64,000 bases of DNA from Corynebacterium pacaense (GCF_900169525.1 NZ_LT821239.1:372001-436000), one strand, 5' to 3'; positions 33,925-42,928 are shown, numbered from the stretch's first letter. Numbers and translations: made by a program. The notes: a model not told the origin generated them from the sequence alone.

Positions 33925-34952
33925 AAGACCGGCAGCAGACCCTCCCGGCCACCGGAGGTGGCTGCGGTGTCGGCGGAGCGCAGGCCGGCGACGCCGCCGG
34001 CCAGACCGTCGAGACGCTGTACCTCGGCGGGGGCAAGTTCAACGCCGAGTGCTGCGAGATTTTCGTCGACACGCGCGGCGAAGCGGGAACCGGGGATGGA
34101 GGCGATCGGCACGCCGATTCCCCGGGCTTTCGCCTCCAGCCACGCCAGTGCCACCTGCGCCACCGTGACCGCCTGGCCCGTGCGGGCGGAAACCTGCGTC
34201 GCGACGTCGGCGACGACATCCACCAGCGCGATGTTGTGCGCCAGGTTCACCTCGCTGAAGCGCGGGATCACACTGCGGATCGAGCTGTCCGCAGTGTCCA
34301 GGGTGCGGTAGGCGCCGGTGAGCAGGCCACGTGCGAGCGGGGAGTAGGGCACGAAACCGGAGTCGATCTCGCGGATGGCGGGCAGCACATTGACCTCCAC
34401 ATCCCGGCTGAAAATGGACCATTCACTCTGCACCGCCGCGATCGGATGTACGGCGGCGGCGCGGCGGATCTCATCACCGGTGGGCTCGCTGAGTCCGATG
34501 TGGCGGACCTTGCCCTCTGTGATGAGTTCAGCGATCGCCCCCACGGTCTCCTCGATGGGCACCTGCGGATCCACGCGGTGCTGATAGTAGATATCGACAT
34601 GATCGGTGCCCAACCTCGCCAGCGACAGATCGATCTGTTCCCGGATATGCGCGCGGTCACCCCTGATCGCGCGCTGCCCCGGCGCACCACCGCGGACGAA
34701 ACCGAACTTGGTGGCCAGCTGGATCTCATCGCGCCGGGTCTTCAGCACCTTCGCGATGGTCGACTCACTCCGCCCATCACCGTAGATATTCGCCGTATCG
34801 ATGAAGGTGATCCCGAGGTCAAGCGCGTGCTCGAGCGTGGCCAGCGCCTGCTCGTCGCTGACTTCTCCATATACATCGGTCAGACTCATCGCGCCGTAGC
34901 CCTGGCGCGAAACCTCGAAACCATCGCCGAGGGTGATGCGTGGTGCACTCAT
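33921..34952 (-). CDS. Aldo/keto reductase
   Basis: 343-residue (beta/alpha)8 NADPH-dependent reductase. The catalytic tetrad is visible as Asp in FIDTANIYG (with Tyr), Lys in ATKFGF and His in YYQHRVD, and the C-terminal NADPH site is IPGSRFAARVDENLAAL. It resembles the YajO/Tas-like group (GYGAMSLTDVYG). The physiological substrate is unknown; aldehyde or quinone reduction is likely. ATG 34952 has GAGAGGA upstream; in-frame codons before it are not plausible. Its stop lies in the IS481 target site. Confidence 0.9.
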   Translation of the reverse strand: MSAPRITLGDGFEVSRQGYGAMSLTDVYGEVSDEQALATLEHALDLGITFIDTANIYGDGRSESTIAKVLKTRRDEIQLATKFGFVRGGAPGQRAIRGDRAHIREQIDLSLARLGTDHVDIYYQHRVDPQVPIEETVGAIAELITEGKVRHIGLSEPTGDEIRRAAAVHPIAAVQSEWSIFSRDVEVNVLPAIREIDSGFVPYSPLARGLLTGAYRTLDTADSSIRSVIPRFSEVNLAHNIALVDVVADVATQVSARTGQAVTVAQVALAWLEAKARGIGVPIASIPGSRFAARVDENLAALGVELAPAEVQRLDGLAGGVAGLRSADTAATSGGREGLLPVF

Positions 34953-35240
34953 GTTGGGGGGAATCCTCTCTGGGAGATGGTGGCAGTAACTCACCAAAAT
35001 AGGGCACAACGGGCGCGGGCGGTATCAATCGGTTCGGGGTGGGTGAATTGGTGGCCGCCCGCACCCGTGGCTTGTCGACGCCCATGCCACACTGCGGCGC
35101 CGGGGAGCCGGGGCGGTGACGGCGTGCTGACGGCCCGTGACCGTGGTGAAAGGTCATATGTTCAAAGCGGGGCGAGGAATCGACATACTGATGCGAAATG
35201 TCGATCGCTTCATCCCATGGACGATCCGAGATGCCGGCTT

Positions 35241-35377
35241 TTAGTCAAAACGGTCAAACCAAGTCTCGCTTACCGTGGGCTGGAGGCTGACACCGGATTC
35301 GCCGTCATCCCGGATCAGCTCGGCGAGACGATCGCCGTTAATCAGATCCACCGTCGGCGTTGCAGCGTTGGTGACCT
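35241..35377 (-). pseudogene. C-terminal remnant of an Mrr-type restriction endonuclease
   Basis: On the minus strand the frame reads KVTNAATPTVDLINGDRLAE, then LIRDDGESGVSLQPTVSE and ends TWFDRFD with TAA. VDLI-G-RL-ELI followed by a terminal WFDRF is the typical end of Mrr-cat type IV restriction enzymes. The rest is missing: the frame is cut at 35378, where an IS3-type end begins. It is a remnant of a lost defence gene, identified from memory of the family pattern. Confidence 0.5.
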
Positions 35378-35402
35378 TGTCAAGCCCCGAGTTTTGTGGA
35401 GG
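35378..35402. mobile_element. Lone IS3-type terminal repeat
   Basis: TGTCAAGCCCCGAGTTTTGT (35378-35397) plus GGAGG matches the right end of the IS3 element at 16293 (reading inwards) with few differences. No transposase is attached, so it is a solo end left by deletion. It marks the junction between the Mrr remnant and the ImmA/IrrE pseudogene. Confidence 0.6.
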
Positions 35403-36273
35403 CGTATTTCCGCGGTGTTGTGCTTCATGATCTCAACACAGGTGACGTGAGTTTCCGGGCAGGGTTGAGGGCTGCTGCAAGAGCGAAGGTTGCGTCGGTT
35501 GCATCAGGGCGGCATGGATGTGAGATAGATTCGTGGATCCGGGAGAGGTTCGAGTTGCCTGCCGTTGACGTTCCGCGCCTGGAGGGGCTCACGCCGGAGA
35601 TGGCTGCTCGGACGCTCCGTGGTGAATGGGGTCTGGGCACGAGGCCGTTGCCCAGCTTTGTTCAGCTCCTTGAGTCTAAGCGAGTCCGTGTATTCGGCGC
35701 GCCGACGAACGCCTGAGGGAACGAGATTTGATCTCGCTCATGAGCTTGGGCACCTGGTTATGCATTCGTCGGCGTCGTCAAGCTCCACCATGAGTGTCGT
35801 CAAGCTCCACCATGAGTACTGAAGAGGAACGTGAAGCAGACAGATTCGCCGCCGAATTCCTCATCCCCGAACTGAGTGCACTGGAGTATCTGCCGGCGCA
35901 CACCTCGTTGGAGCACATCCTGCGCGTGAAGATGGCTTTCCAGGTATCCGCGATGGCCACCGCACGTAAAGCTTTCGCCGTCGGTCGCCTCACCGAGTGG
36001 AACTACCGGCAGATATGCGCGGAGCTCACCCACAGAGGATTCGAGACGGGGGAGCCCGGAGGTGTGTCGCACTATGAGCGATCGCGGGTGTTCTCGTTTG
36101 CGTTTTCACGGGATCGGGCTCACAACCACACGCCAAGGTCAATCGCGCGGGAACTCGCATTGCCGGAGGAGGACGTTCACTTCCTCACCTTCCAGACAGG
36201 GACATTCGGACTTGAGGGCCAAGGCAAGATCGCTGCTCCCAGTCGTCTACGTGCGAGGTTGCGGTTGGTCTAG
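35396..36273 (+). pseudogene. ImmA/IrrE-family metallopeptidase, multiply disrupted
   Basis: Three consecutive frames together spell one ImmA/IrrE protein: a first part (35396-35716: IDSWIRERFELPAVDV, EWGLGTRPLPSFVQLLESK), a second with zinc motif FDLAHELGHLVMH (HELGH), and a third (to 36273: STEEEREADRFAAEFLIP, NYRQICAELTHRGFETGEPG). A perfect 22-bp tandem duplication (35774-35795, 35796-35817) causes the second frame change; about 20-25 residues seem deleted at the first, near 35705. The N-terminal regulator part is absent. Such proteins cleave repressors in mobile elements or toxin-antitoxin-like systems. Confidence 0.75.
35774..35817 (+). repeat. 22-bp tandem duplication
   Basis: GTCGTCAAGCTCCACCATGA plus GT is present twice in direct succession. 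Because 22 is not a multiple of 3 it shifts the frame of the ImmA/IrrE gene. Loss of one copy would reconnect the HELGH segment with the AEFLIP segment. Confidence 0.9.
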
Positions 36274-37487
36274 GCGTCGGCAAGCGCATTATCGATGCCC
36301 AGGTGCTTTAAGCCGGCCGTGCTGAGAATGAACCGTAGTGGTCTTTTGGAGGTTGTCCCGATAAGGCCCCGACTTTCCAGCTCGCCCAGGTGTCTTCGGG
36401 CGGTGGCCTCCGTGCACTCCATGTGGGTGGATACGTCGCGAAGCAGCATCGTGTGATCGAAGCCGAACAGGTGTGCCTGGCCCAGTAGGTATAGCGCCTT
36501 ATATAACTGCTGTTCAGAAGCCGAATGTACGCCTGATGATAGCTCTGAGATTCGCTTGCTCAACGCATGCAGTGCTTCCTGGCGCTGACGCAGATCCAGG
36601 TATGTCGCCTCCTGTGCCTGGATGATCAAGGGGAGAAATGATGTGAGGAAGGGTGTTCCATCTCCTCGGTTGAGAGGATGTTCGACCTCTGAGAATGACT
36701 TGTAGTAAGTGGTCTTCTCCTCCTGAATCGTTCGTGACAGTGACAAAGCAGTGGTGGTGGAGAGCGTGCGTTGCAGAGCGAGGGCGAGGAAGTACCGTCC
36801 GGTGCGCCCGTTGCCGTCATAAAAGGGATGCACGGACTCGAACATGAAGTGGCTGATCAATGTGTCGATGAGACCATCACTGTGAAGCGTTGAGAGCATC
36901 GTGTTCAGTCCATGGACTATTGCTGATTCGGGTGTGAACCCCCGGTGCATCACCTTCTGGCTGGCATTGACAATATCCACCGGGCCTGCACGGAAAAGAC
37001 TGCCGTCGAGAGCATCCCCGTCTGCGATCTCCCCGGCGGTCACCCGGTCATATGCGGTCCGAATGTCTTCGACCGTGTGCGGCAATGATGCTTCTTCCTC
37101 GCTGAGTGTGAGGTAGAGCTGTGCCACTTCCTTGAATCTCGTCTTCTTTCCAGCGTCCCTGAGGGCGTGGGCAATCTGCTTGCGTGTGGAATGAACTCCT
37201 TCGATGGCATTGGTTGCCACTACCTCATCCATGAGGAGGGATCGCACGTAGTGGCTCCGAGCAGCGCCCGGGAGTTGAGCCCACAGCGCGAAGGTGCGCT
37301 TTTCTTCCTGGTAGATTCGCTCCACATTGCGAACAACCTCGGGGACGAGAAGACAGAAGAGCTGGTCGTTTCCCACAGGGAAATCCCAGTGTAGAGCGGA
37401 TTCCGATGCCCGCCGTACTTCCCACAAACGCGCAGCCGTGGTTTCCCCTTGGGAGTAGTGGAGTTTCTTCAGCGTCGAATAAGCCAT
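36270..37487 (-). CDS. Fic-domain AMPylator-type protein
   Basis: 405-residue protein with a central Fic core: active motif HPFYDGNGRTGR (about residues 209-220) with all key residues, and an N-terminal inhibitory helix TNAIEG (S/T-xxx-E-G, class II arrangement). A C-terminal winged-helix segment (MECTEATARRHLGELESRGLI) suggests DNA binding and autoregulation. It transfers a nucleotide monophosphate to an unknown target. ATG 37487 follows AAAAGG. Its stop overlaps that of the convergent ImmA/IrrE pseudogene. Two palindromes lie in its AT-rich promoter. It may be an accessory defence or regulatory gene. Confidence 0.92.
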   Translation of the reverse strand: MAYSTLKKLHYSQGETTAARLWEVRRASESALHWDFPVGNDQLFCLLVPEVVRNVERIYQEEKRTFALWAQLPGAARSHYVRSLLMDEVVATNAIEGVHSTRKQIAHALRDAGKKTRFKEVAQLYLTLSEEEASLPHTVEDIRTAYDRVTAGEIADGDALDGSLFRAGPVDIVNASQKVMHRGFTPESAIVHGLNTMLSTLHSDGLIDTLISHFMFESVHPFYDGNGRTGRYFLALALQRTLSTTTALSLSRTIQEEKTTYYKSFSEVEHPLNRGDGTPFLTSFLPLIIQAQEATYLDLRQRQEALHALSKRISELSSGVHSASEQQLYKALYLLGQAHLFGFDHTMLLRDVSTHMECTEATARRHLGELESRGLIGTTSKRPLRFILSTAGLKHLGIDNALADA

Positions 37488-37532
37488 TGTGTCGGACCTT
37501 TTAATTGGGTCAGTGCGCAATATTTGTGCATT

Positions 37533-37576
37533 TGATGTAATCCTACATCATCTAATTTGCAAAATTCGGAAATTTT
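37533..37576 (-). promoter_or_regulatory. Two palindromic operator candidates upstream of the fic gene
   Basis: TGATGTA-ATCC-TACATCA (37533-37550) is a perfect 7-bp dyad and AAAATT-CGGA-AATTTT (37561-37576, with 6-bp arms) lies 10 bp further upstream of the gene. The stretch is very A+T rich compared with the window. Since the Fic protein ends in a winged helix, autoregulation through these sites is plausible. Confidence 0.5.
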
Positions 37577-37692
37577 AACAAATAGACCAATTGCCATGCC
37601 CCGTATTTCTAGCTGCCGGTGCTCTTTCGAAGGAATTCCCACATCTCCTTAAAACAGGGAACCTACGATGGCTGTTAGCCCGACCCAACCAC

Positions 37693-39090
37693 CTACCTCG
37701 TCAAGGGCATCATCAACCGGTGGCGGAGCTGCTGGTAAAGCGCATCAAGTACAACGAACACAATGAGGCTTATCCCGAACAGCGGCGCAAGGATGGAGTA
37801 CGCGACGAGCAGAATCACGATCATGCCGCGTGCTACGGGGGAGGCTTTACGCCACTGACCGGCGGCGGGTAGTCGACCTGGTTTGTACCCCCGGCCGCGT
37901 CGCCACCACATCACGTATCCCCAGCAGATCATGATGATCAAACCGAAAGCAATCACTGCGAGGATCAGCTGGTTGATCCACCCGAACAGTGTCCCCATAT
38001 GTAACTGAATGAGCCAGACCGAAAGCTTCGCAGCCAGTGGCCACTGGGAGAACTCAACGGTATCGATGACGGCGCTGGTCTCCCCATTTACTGAAACAGC
38101 GTCGTTGGCGAGCTTCCACGCTTCGCGGGACTCCTTGACCACCCAGCCACTGTCGGTATCCGGTGGAACGTTGACGTCGATCATCCCGGTGAGGCCTGCC
38201 TCTCGCGCCGCAGCTATCACGGTGTCTGCCTGCGCAGGATCGCTTATCGACGCCCCCGAAACCGCCTCATGATGTGTGTGAACACTGTGGTCCGCTGTAG
38301 CGTCGTGAAGCTCAGTGTTGGTGATGGATACCGCAGGTTTTGGTTCGACCCAATTAAGCTGCGACCGAAATGCACTGATATTAGTCCCCGCCACCAGTGA
38401 CCATGTAAGCCCGGTGATGGTGAGGAATACGAAGCCGGGCAGCAACCACAATCCCAGCGTGGTGTGCTTCCGGCTCAAACGCTGGCGAGATGATGATGTA
38501 GCTGATCGGTGGCTTCGCCGCGACCACCACACCACCGCACCGGCGATGCTGATCGCCCCCAGCCATGACGCGGCGGTCTCTGAGTAGATTCGACCAACGT
38601 CGCCGAGCCACAGTCGACGGTGTCCCTCGGCTATCCATGACCGCAGGGGAAGAGAGCGTGATGAACCATATTGGACCATGTCGCCCTTGACCTCGAGAGA
38701 GCCGGGGTCAATGAACACCGCCCGGCGGTAGCTGCTGCTGGTCAGCGAGGGATCCGAGAAGAGCACCCGGGTGGTCGCCCTCGGATCCTCTGACACCTGC
38801 ACTGCGCTGAGGTCCATGTCGGGGTGAACCTCCTTCGCGCGGGTGATCTGATCCGCCACCGGCTGAGGTGGAAGTCCGGATTCTGCGGTCAGGGCATCGC
38901 GATATATCCAGGTTTCCAAGGTGGGGGCCACGGCGTACAACAGGCCGGTGAGGGCTGCCACTAATAGCAATGGCGCAACGAACACACCGGCGACGGAGTG
39001 CAGTCGGTGCACCACGCCCTGAGCTCTGTAGGAGCGGGGTGTGCTTTTAGGGGCCGCGGAAGGTGGAGAATCGCGGATTGAGCGGATCAT
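37693..39090 (-). CDS. PepSY-domain membrane protein (PiuB-like)
   Basis: About 465 residues; four or five membrane helices, the first being SVAGVFVAPLLLVAALTGLLY, with PepSY-type extracytoplasmic parts (ITRAKEVHPDMDLSAVQV; DTVIAAAREAGLTGMIDVNV). His-containing HRLHSVAGV and EGHRRLWLG are family marks of the iron-regulated PiuB/ferric-reductase-like group. A role in iron or siderophore handling is typical of the family; no DtxR-box-like sequence was seen upstream. The start is uncertain: ATG 39090 (MIRSIRD) and ATG 39144/39138 are all in frame and none has a clear ribosome site. Confidence 0.82.
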   Translation of the reverse strand: MIRSIRDSPPSAAPKSTPRSYRAQGVVHRLHSVAGVFVAPLLLVAALTGLLYAVAPTLETWIYRDALTAESGLPPQPVADQITRAKEVHPDMDLSAVQVSEDPRATTRVLFSDPSLTSSSYRRAVFIDPGSLEVKGDMVQYGSSRSLPLRSWIAEGHRRLWLGDVGRIYSETAASWLGAISIAGAVVWWSRRSHRSATSSSRQRLSRKHTTLGLWLLPGFVFLTITGLTWSLVAGTNISAFRSQLNWVEPKPAVSITNTELHDATADHSVHTHHEAVSGASISDPAQADTVIAAAREAGLTGMIDVNVPPDTDSGWVVKESREAWKLANDAVSVNGETSAVIDTVEFSQWPLAAKLSVWLIQLHMGTLFGWINQLILAVIAFGLIIMICWGYVMWWRRGRGYKPGRLPAAGQWRKASPVARGMIVILLVAYSILAPLFGISLIVFVVLDALYQQLRHRLMMPLTR

Positions 39091-39167
39091 GAAGAAGGAG
39101 TCGTTTCTGCCGCGAAGTAGTTCCCATCGGAGGGACATCGACAAGGCGCGCTGGATCGGCTGGAATT

Positions 39168-39216
39168 TGTCGAAAAATTAGCCCCAAAAGGCCGTTTCCC
39201 CGTCAATTTTTCGACA
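39168..39216. repeat. 12-bp inverted repeat TGTCGAAAAATT
   Basis: TGTCGAAAAATT (39168-39179) and AATTTTTCGACA (39205-39216) are perfect 12-bp arms around a 25-base loop in the gap between the PepSY gene start and the SDR gene end. It could terminate the SDR transcript, act as an operator for the PepSY gene, or be the trace of a small mobile element. Confidence 0.55.
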
Positions 39217-39278
39217 TTTTCCGGGCTACGGGGACATCATTGTCGAAATGCGCTGAACGCCGGCAGCGCACCATCAAT

Positions 39279-40802
39279 CTACGAAGCCGCCCCGAGGATA
39301 TTGCGCGCCATATATGGAAAGATCACCGCGTGGAAGGGTTTGACGGCCCACCAGTAGGCGCGCCCCGCGAGGCCGGTCGGTTCAAAAAGGGCGCTCTGCC
39401 TGTACACGGATCCGCCGTGACCGTCGTCGGTGACCTCCAGCACCAGCCAGGCGTTGCCGTCGACACGCATTTCCGCGGTGAGCACGAGGCGGTGCGGCGG
39501 GTCGAGTTCGGTGACGCGCCACCAGTCGATGCGGTCGCCGAGCGCCAGGTGGACAGGATCGCGTCGTCCGCCGAGGCCGGGTCCGCCGATCAGACGGTCG
39601 GCGATGCCCCGGAGCTTCCATAGGCGGGGCGCGGAGTACCAGCCGTTCGGTCCGCCAAGTCCCTCGATCACCGGCCAGATCCTTTCCGCGGGCAGGTCAC
39701 TGTGACTTTCCCGGACATCCGAGTAGATGTCGCGCCCCGACCAGTCGGGGTCGGTGGGTTGGCTGGCCCATGCCTTCACCGGCGCCGGTGTGGTCCAGCT
39801 GCGGTCCCAGGAGGTGGGCACGCCGCGCCCGTGTTCGGCCTCGAGCGCGAGCCGTACCGCGGTGGGGTAGTCGATGAACCCGTCCGGTGGGTCGGGGATG
39901 ATCCCGGCGATGTCGTGCTCCTCGGTCACCGCGTCCTCGGCCATGGATTGCGCCAGCGGGAACGCCAGGGAGAAGGGCACCGGCGTGACCAGACTGATCC
40001 ACCACCCGGAGAGGGTATCCATGGGCAGGTTCAGAGGCACCGCGGAGATGCGGCGTTTCAGACCGCGTATCGACGCATAGATCCGCAGCAGGTCGGCGAA
40101 TGCGTAGGAGGTTCCGCAGCCGATGTCGAAGGCCCGGTTGACCGGGCCGCCCAGGTCGGCGGCATTCACGAGGTAGTGCAGGGCGTCGCGGATGGCCAGG
40201 GGCTCAATGGAGTTGTTGATCCACTGTGGGGCGGTCATGACCGGCAGCCGTTCGGTGAGGTGCCGGATGATCTCGAAGGACGCCGAGCCGGATCCGATGA
40301 GGGTTGCCGCGCGCAGTATGAGGGCGGGGGTGGGGGAGTCAAGGAGGATCCGGGCGACCTGTTCGCGCGAGCGCATGTGCTTGGACAGATCCTCCAGCCG
40401 GCGTCCCCCGGGGTGCAGGCCGGAAAGGTAGACCATCTGGGACACCCCCGCCCGGGCCGAGGCTTCGGCGACGTTGCCGGCCGTCTTCTTCTCCACCTCC
40501 TCGAAATCCTCACCCCTCCCGCCCATGGAGTGCACGAGGTAGAACACCACGTCGACATCGGCGAACAACTCTGCCAGGTCATCCGGGGAGGAGAGGTCGG
40601 CCTCAACGAGTTCCACGTCCCCGTGCCAGTCGAAGCGCATCAGGCTCCCGCGGTGCCTGGAGGTCGCGCGGACGGTGAAACCGGCGGCGAGGAGCTCGGT
40701 GATCAGGCGCCCGCCGACGTAGCCGGTGGCTCCGGTGACCAGTGCGCGTCGAGAAGCATGGGTGGCGTGGTAGTTCAGGGTGGGCGCGGTCCGGGTGTTC
40801 AT
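39279..40802 (-). CDS. SDR oxidoreductase with C-terminal DUF2867
   Basis: 507-residue two-domain protein. An N-terminal atypical SDR (ALVTGATGYVGGRLITELL, then YLVHSMGGRGEDFEEVE and SGLHPGGRRLEDLSKH) is followed from about residue 340 by a DUF2867/SRPBCC-like lipid-binding domain (GRDIYSDVRESHSDLPAERIW; DWWRVTELDPPHRLVLTAEM). This fusion is common in actinobacteria; the substrate is unknown, perhaps a quinone or isoprenoid. On the minus strand TATACT lies 12 bases before the ATG, so the mRNA may be almost leaderless. Divergent from the LssY-type gene. Confidence 0.87.
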   Translation of the reverse strand: MNTRTAPTLNYHATHASRRALVTGATGYVGGRLITELLAAGFTVRATSRHRGSLMRFDWHGDVELVEADLSSPDDLAELFADVDVVFYLVHSMGGRGEDFEEVEKKTAGNVAEASARAGVSQMVYLSGLHPGGRRLEDLSKHMRSREQVARILLDSPTPALILRAATLIGSGSASFEIIRHLTERLPVMTAPQWINNSIEPLAIRDALHYLVNAADLGGPVNRAFDIGCGTSYAFADLLRIYASIRGLKRRISAVPLNLPMDTLSGWWISLVTPVPFSLAFPLAQSMAEDAVTEEHDIAGIIPDPPDGFIDYPTAVRLALEAEHGRGVPTSWDRSWTTPAPVKAWASQPTDPDWSGRDIYSDVRESHSDLPAERIWPVIEGLGGPNGWYSAPRLWKLRGIADRLIGGPGLGGRRDPVHLALGDRIDWWRVTELDPPHRLVLTAEMRVDGNAWLVLEVTDDGHGGSVYRQSALFEPTGLAGRAYWWAVKPFHAVIFPYMARNILGAAS

Positions 40803-40917
40803 GTCCGCCAGTATAGGGATTAATTAAACCCAAGGATAATAAATCCGTGGTTGAGTGGTGTCAACGGGCAGGGTTTGTTCACTAGGCTGAGGGTGTGAGC
40901 ATTCTGCCAACTTTCCG

Positions 40918-42306
40918 ATGAGAATGGACCTTCACGTGGCGCGCGAGATTGATCCGACCGGCCCCGGCGATTCGTCGACACGCGCCTCGGGCCTGCGCAA
41001 GGTCTGGGCGCGTCCCCGGCTGAGCGCCGCAGTCTTTGAGAATCTGATCTTCGCCCTGTCCACGGTGCTGTTCTTCGGCTTCGGTGTGGTTATCGCCGAG
41101 CAGATCAACTGGTCCTGGACCCTTATCTTCTACGTCATCGTCCTGTGGGCCGTGATCGCCTATCTCGCCCTGCCCCGGCTCCACCGCATACTCACGGCGC
41201 TGTACGTGCCCAACTATTTCATCGGCAGGACCCGCACCGCGAATGGAATACTGGGCGATCCGGTCAATCTCGCATTCGATGGTGATGTCGAGCAGGTGCA
41301 CGCGGCCATGACCGGGGCGGGATGGACACAGGCGGATCCGGTGACGCTGAAATCGAGCCTGAGAATCATCTTCAGTTCCATCGCCCGCAGGAGCTATGAC
41401 CGGGCTCCCGTGAGTCCACTCCTGCTTTTCGGACAGACCCAGGAATTCGCCTATCAGCAGGAGGTTGAGGGAAATCCCGCGCAGCGCCACCATGTGCGCT
41501 TCTGGAAATGTCCGGAGGATTGGCTTCTTCCCGGCGGCAGCCGGGTCGAGTGGCTGGCCGCCGCAACCTTTGACAGGTCCGTGGGAATCTCACTGTTCAC
41601 CCTGCAGGTCACCCACAAAATCGACTCCGACATTGATGTCGAGCGGGATTATGTCACCGGCTCCATCGTGGAGAATGTGCCTGGGGTCCACGTTCACCGC
41701 CTGGAGAATTTTTCCACCGGCTATCACTCCAGAAATGGCGGAGGAGACATGATTTCCACCGATGGTGCACTTCCCGTGATAAATGTCTCCCACGTTCCGG
41801 CACCGACCCCCGCGGCGGCGGTCGCAGACGATCGCAGCGACAGCGCCGTCGACAGCGTCGCACGCCGCCCCTTCTCGATCACGGCGGCCCTGCTTCTTTC
41901 CATCCTGATGGTCGTTCTCTCAGTGACCGGGCAGATCCAGCAGATCGAATCGGCGCGGACGGAGATAGCCGAGGACTTCTCCTCGCCCGAGGTTGTCGAG
42001 GCGATGACGTGGGCGACCATCGCCGTGGTCGCCGTGGTGCATCTGCTCATTGTCGTCCTGGCGTGGCGTGTGTTCTCGGGCTCGCGTTTGGCCCGGTGGT
42101 TGGCGCTCCTGCTGATCACCACTTCCCAGATGAGCCAGGTCGGACAGTACATCGGGGGAGTGCGCCCGAGCTTCTTCGCGATGGTATCCATGATGACCGG
42201 ACTCCTGATCATCTATGCCATGACCAGCCAGACGGCACGGGACTGGACCTCGCGGCCCCGTGGGCGACGTCGGCCGGGGTCCCGGCACGCAGCCGCGGCG
42301 GGCTAG
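40918..42306 (+). CDS. LssY C-terminal domain membrane protein
   Basis: 462 residues with two N-terminal membrane helices (VLFFGFGVVIAEQI; LIFYVIVLWAVIAYL), a central soluble LssY_C domain (GDVEQVHAAMTGAGWTQADPV, FWKCPEDWL, AATFDRSVGISLFTLQVTHKIDSDID, RDYVTGSI) and three or four C-terminal helices. The LssY_C domain is found in membrane proteins with PAP2 phosphatases; its role is unknown. ATG 40918 or 40924 are both possible and lack a ribosome site, so a leaderless mRNA is likely. Downstream is the convergent crtR. Confidence 0.8.
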   Translation: MRMDLHVAREIDPTGPGDSSTRASGLRKVWARPRLSAAVFENLIFALSTVLFFGFGVVIAEQINWSWTLIFYVIVLWAVIAYLALPRLHRILTALYVPNYFIGRTRTANGILGDPVNLAFDGDVEQVHAAMTGAGWTQADPVTLKSSLRIIFSSIARRSYDRAPVSPLLLFGQTQEFAYQQEVEGNPAQRHHVRFWKCPEDWLLPGGSRVEWLAAATFDRSVGISLFTLQVTHKIDSDIDVERDYVTGSIVENVPGVHVHRLENFSTGYHSRNGGGDMISTDGALPVINVSHVPAPTPAAAVADDRSDSAVDSVARRPFSITAALLLSILMVVLSVTGQIQQIESARTEIAEDFSSPEVVEAMTWATIAVVAVVHLLIVVLAWRVFSGSRLARWLALLLITTSQMSQVGQYIGGVRPSFFAMVSMMTGLLIIYAMTSQTARDWTSRPRGRRRPGSRHAAAAG

Positions 42307-42328
42307 TTGCTCACCCTGGTTGCCCGCC

Positions 42329-42928
42329 CTAGTTTTTCACCGGATCCTCGAAGGCCCAGTCGGCGTTGTCCAGGGAGAGTTCCTCGGCCATGTCGTAGAG
42401 GAACCTGATCACGGCCTCCCTTTCATCCGGTGTCAGGCGGGCCGCGGCATGGAACCGCCTGGCCTGGTGCTTGCCCAGGGTGCGGGTGGCGGTCGCGCGG
42501 GTTTCGGGGGTTACCTCCAGGGAGAAGGCCCTGCGGTCCACCGGATGCACGGAGCGGATGATGTGTCCGCCCTTCTCCAGGCGGTTGAGCATCTTGGTCA
42601 CCGAGGCGGGGGAGATCTTCAGGTGGCTGCCGAGGATGCCCGGGGTGACGATGTCACCGTGATTGTTGGCCACCATGATGAAGTGCAGCGCCCGCATGTC
42701 CTGCGTGCTCAGCTTCATGTACTTCGCCGAGGCTATCCCAAGTGCGCGCTCGGTGTCCCGGAGGGCCACGAGTGCCTTCATCACCCGCCCGATCTGGGCG
42801 ACATCGGCCGGATCCATGTCGGAGCGGTCAATCAGTTCGCTCGCGGGGTCGCTGGAATCCACGTCATAGAGATTCCGCTGAAGAGCGTCCGCTTCCTGGG
42901 TGTCCGGAGAGTTCTGTTCATCCCGCAT
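42329..42928 (-). CDS. crtR: MarR-family regulator of carotenoid genes, CrtR-like
   Basis: 199-residue winged-helix regulator. The recognition region is TPGILGSHLKISPASVTKML (about residues 96-115) and the wing HIIRSVHPVDRRAFSLEVTPE has the conserved Asp-Arg. It is divergent from crtE with a 116-bp gap, the same arrangement as crtR in C. glutamicum, where a GGPP-responsive CrtR represses the carotenoid operon and its own gene. The product is therefore taken to be that repressor. Confidence 0.88.
   Translation of the reverse strand: MRDEQNSPDTQEADALQRNLYDVDSSDPASELIDRSDMDPADVAQIGRVMKALVALRDTERALGIASAKYMKLSTQDMRALHFIMVANNHGDIVTPGILGSHLKISPASVTKMLNRLEKGGHIIRSVHPVDRRAFSLEVTPETRATATRTLGKHQARRFHAAARLTPDEREAVIRFLYDMAEELSLDNADWAFEDPVKN

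Noticed and set aside
37693..39240. DtxR iron box at the PepSY gene
   Set aside because: No TTAGGTTAGGCTAACCTAA-like 19-mer was found near the gene.
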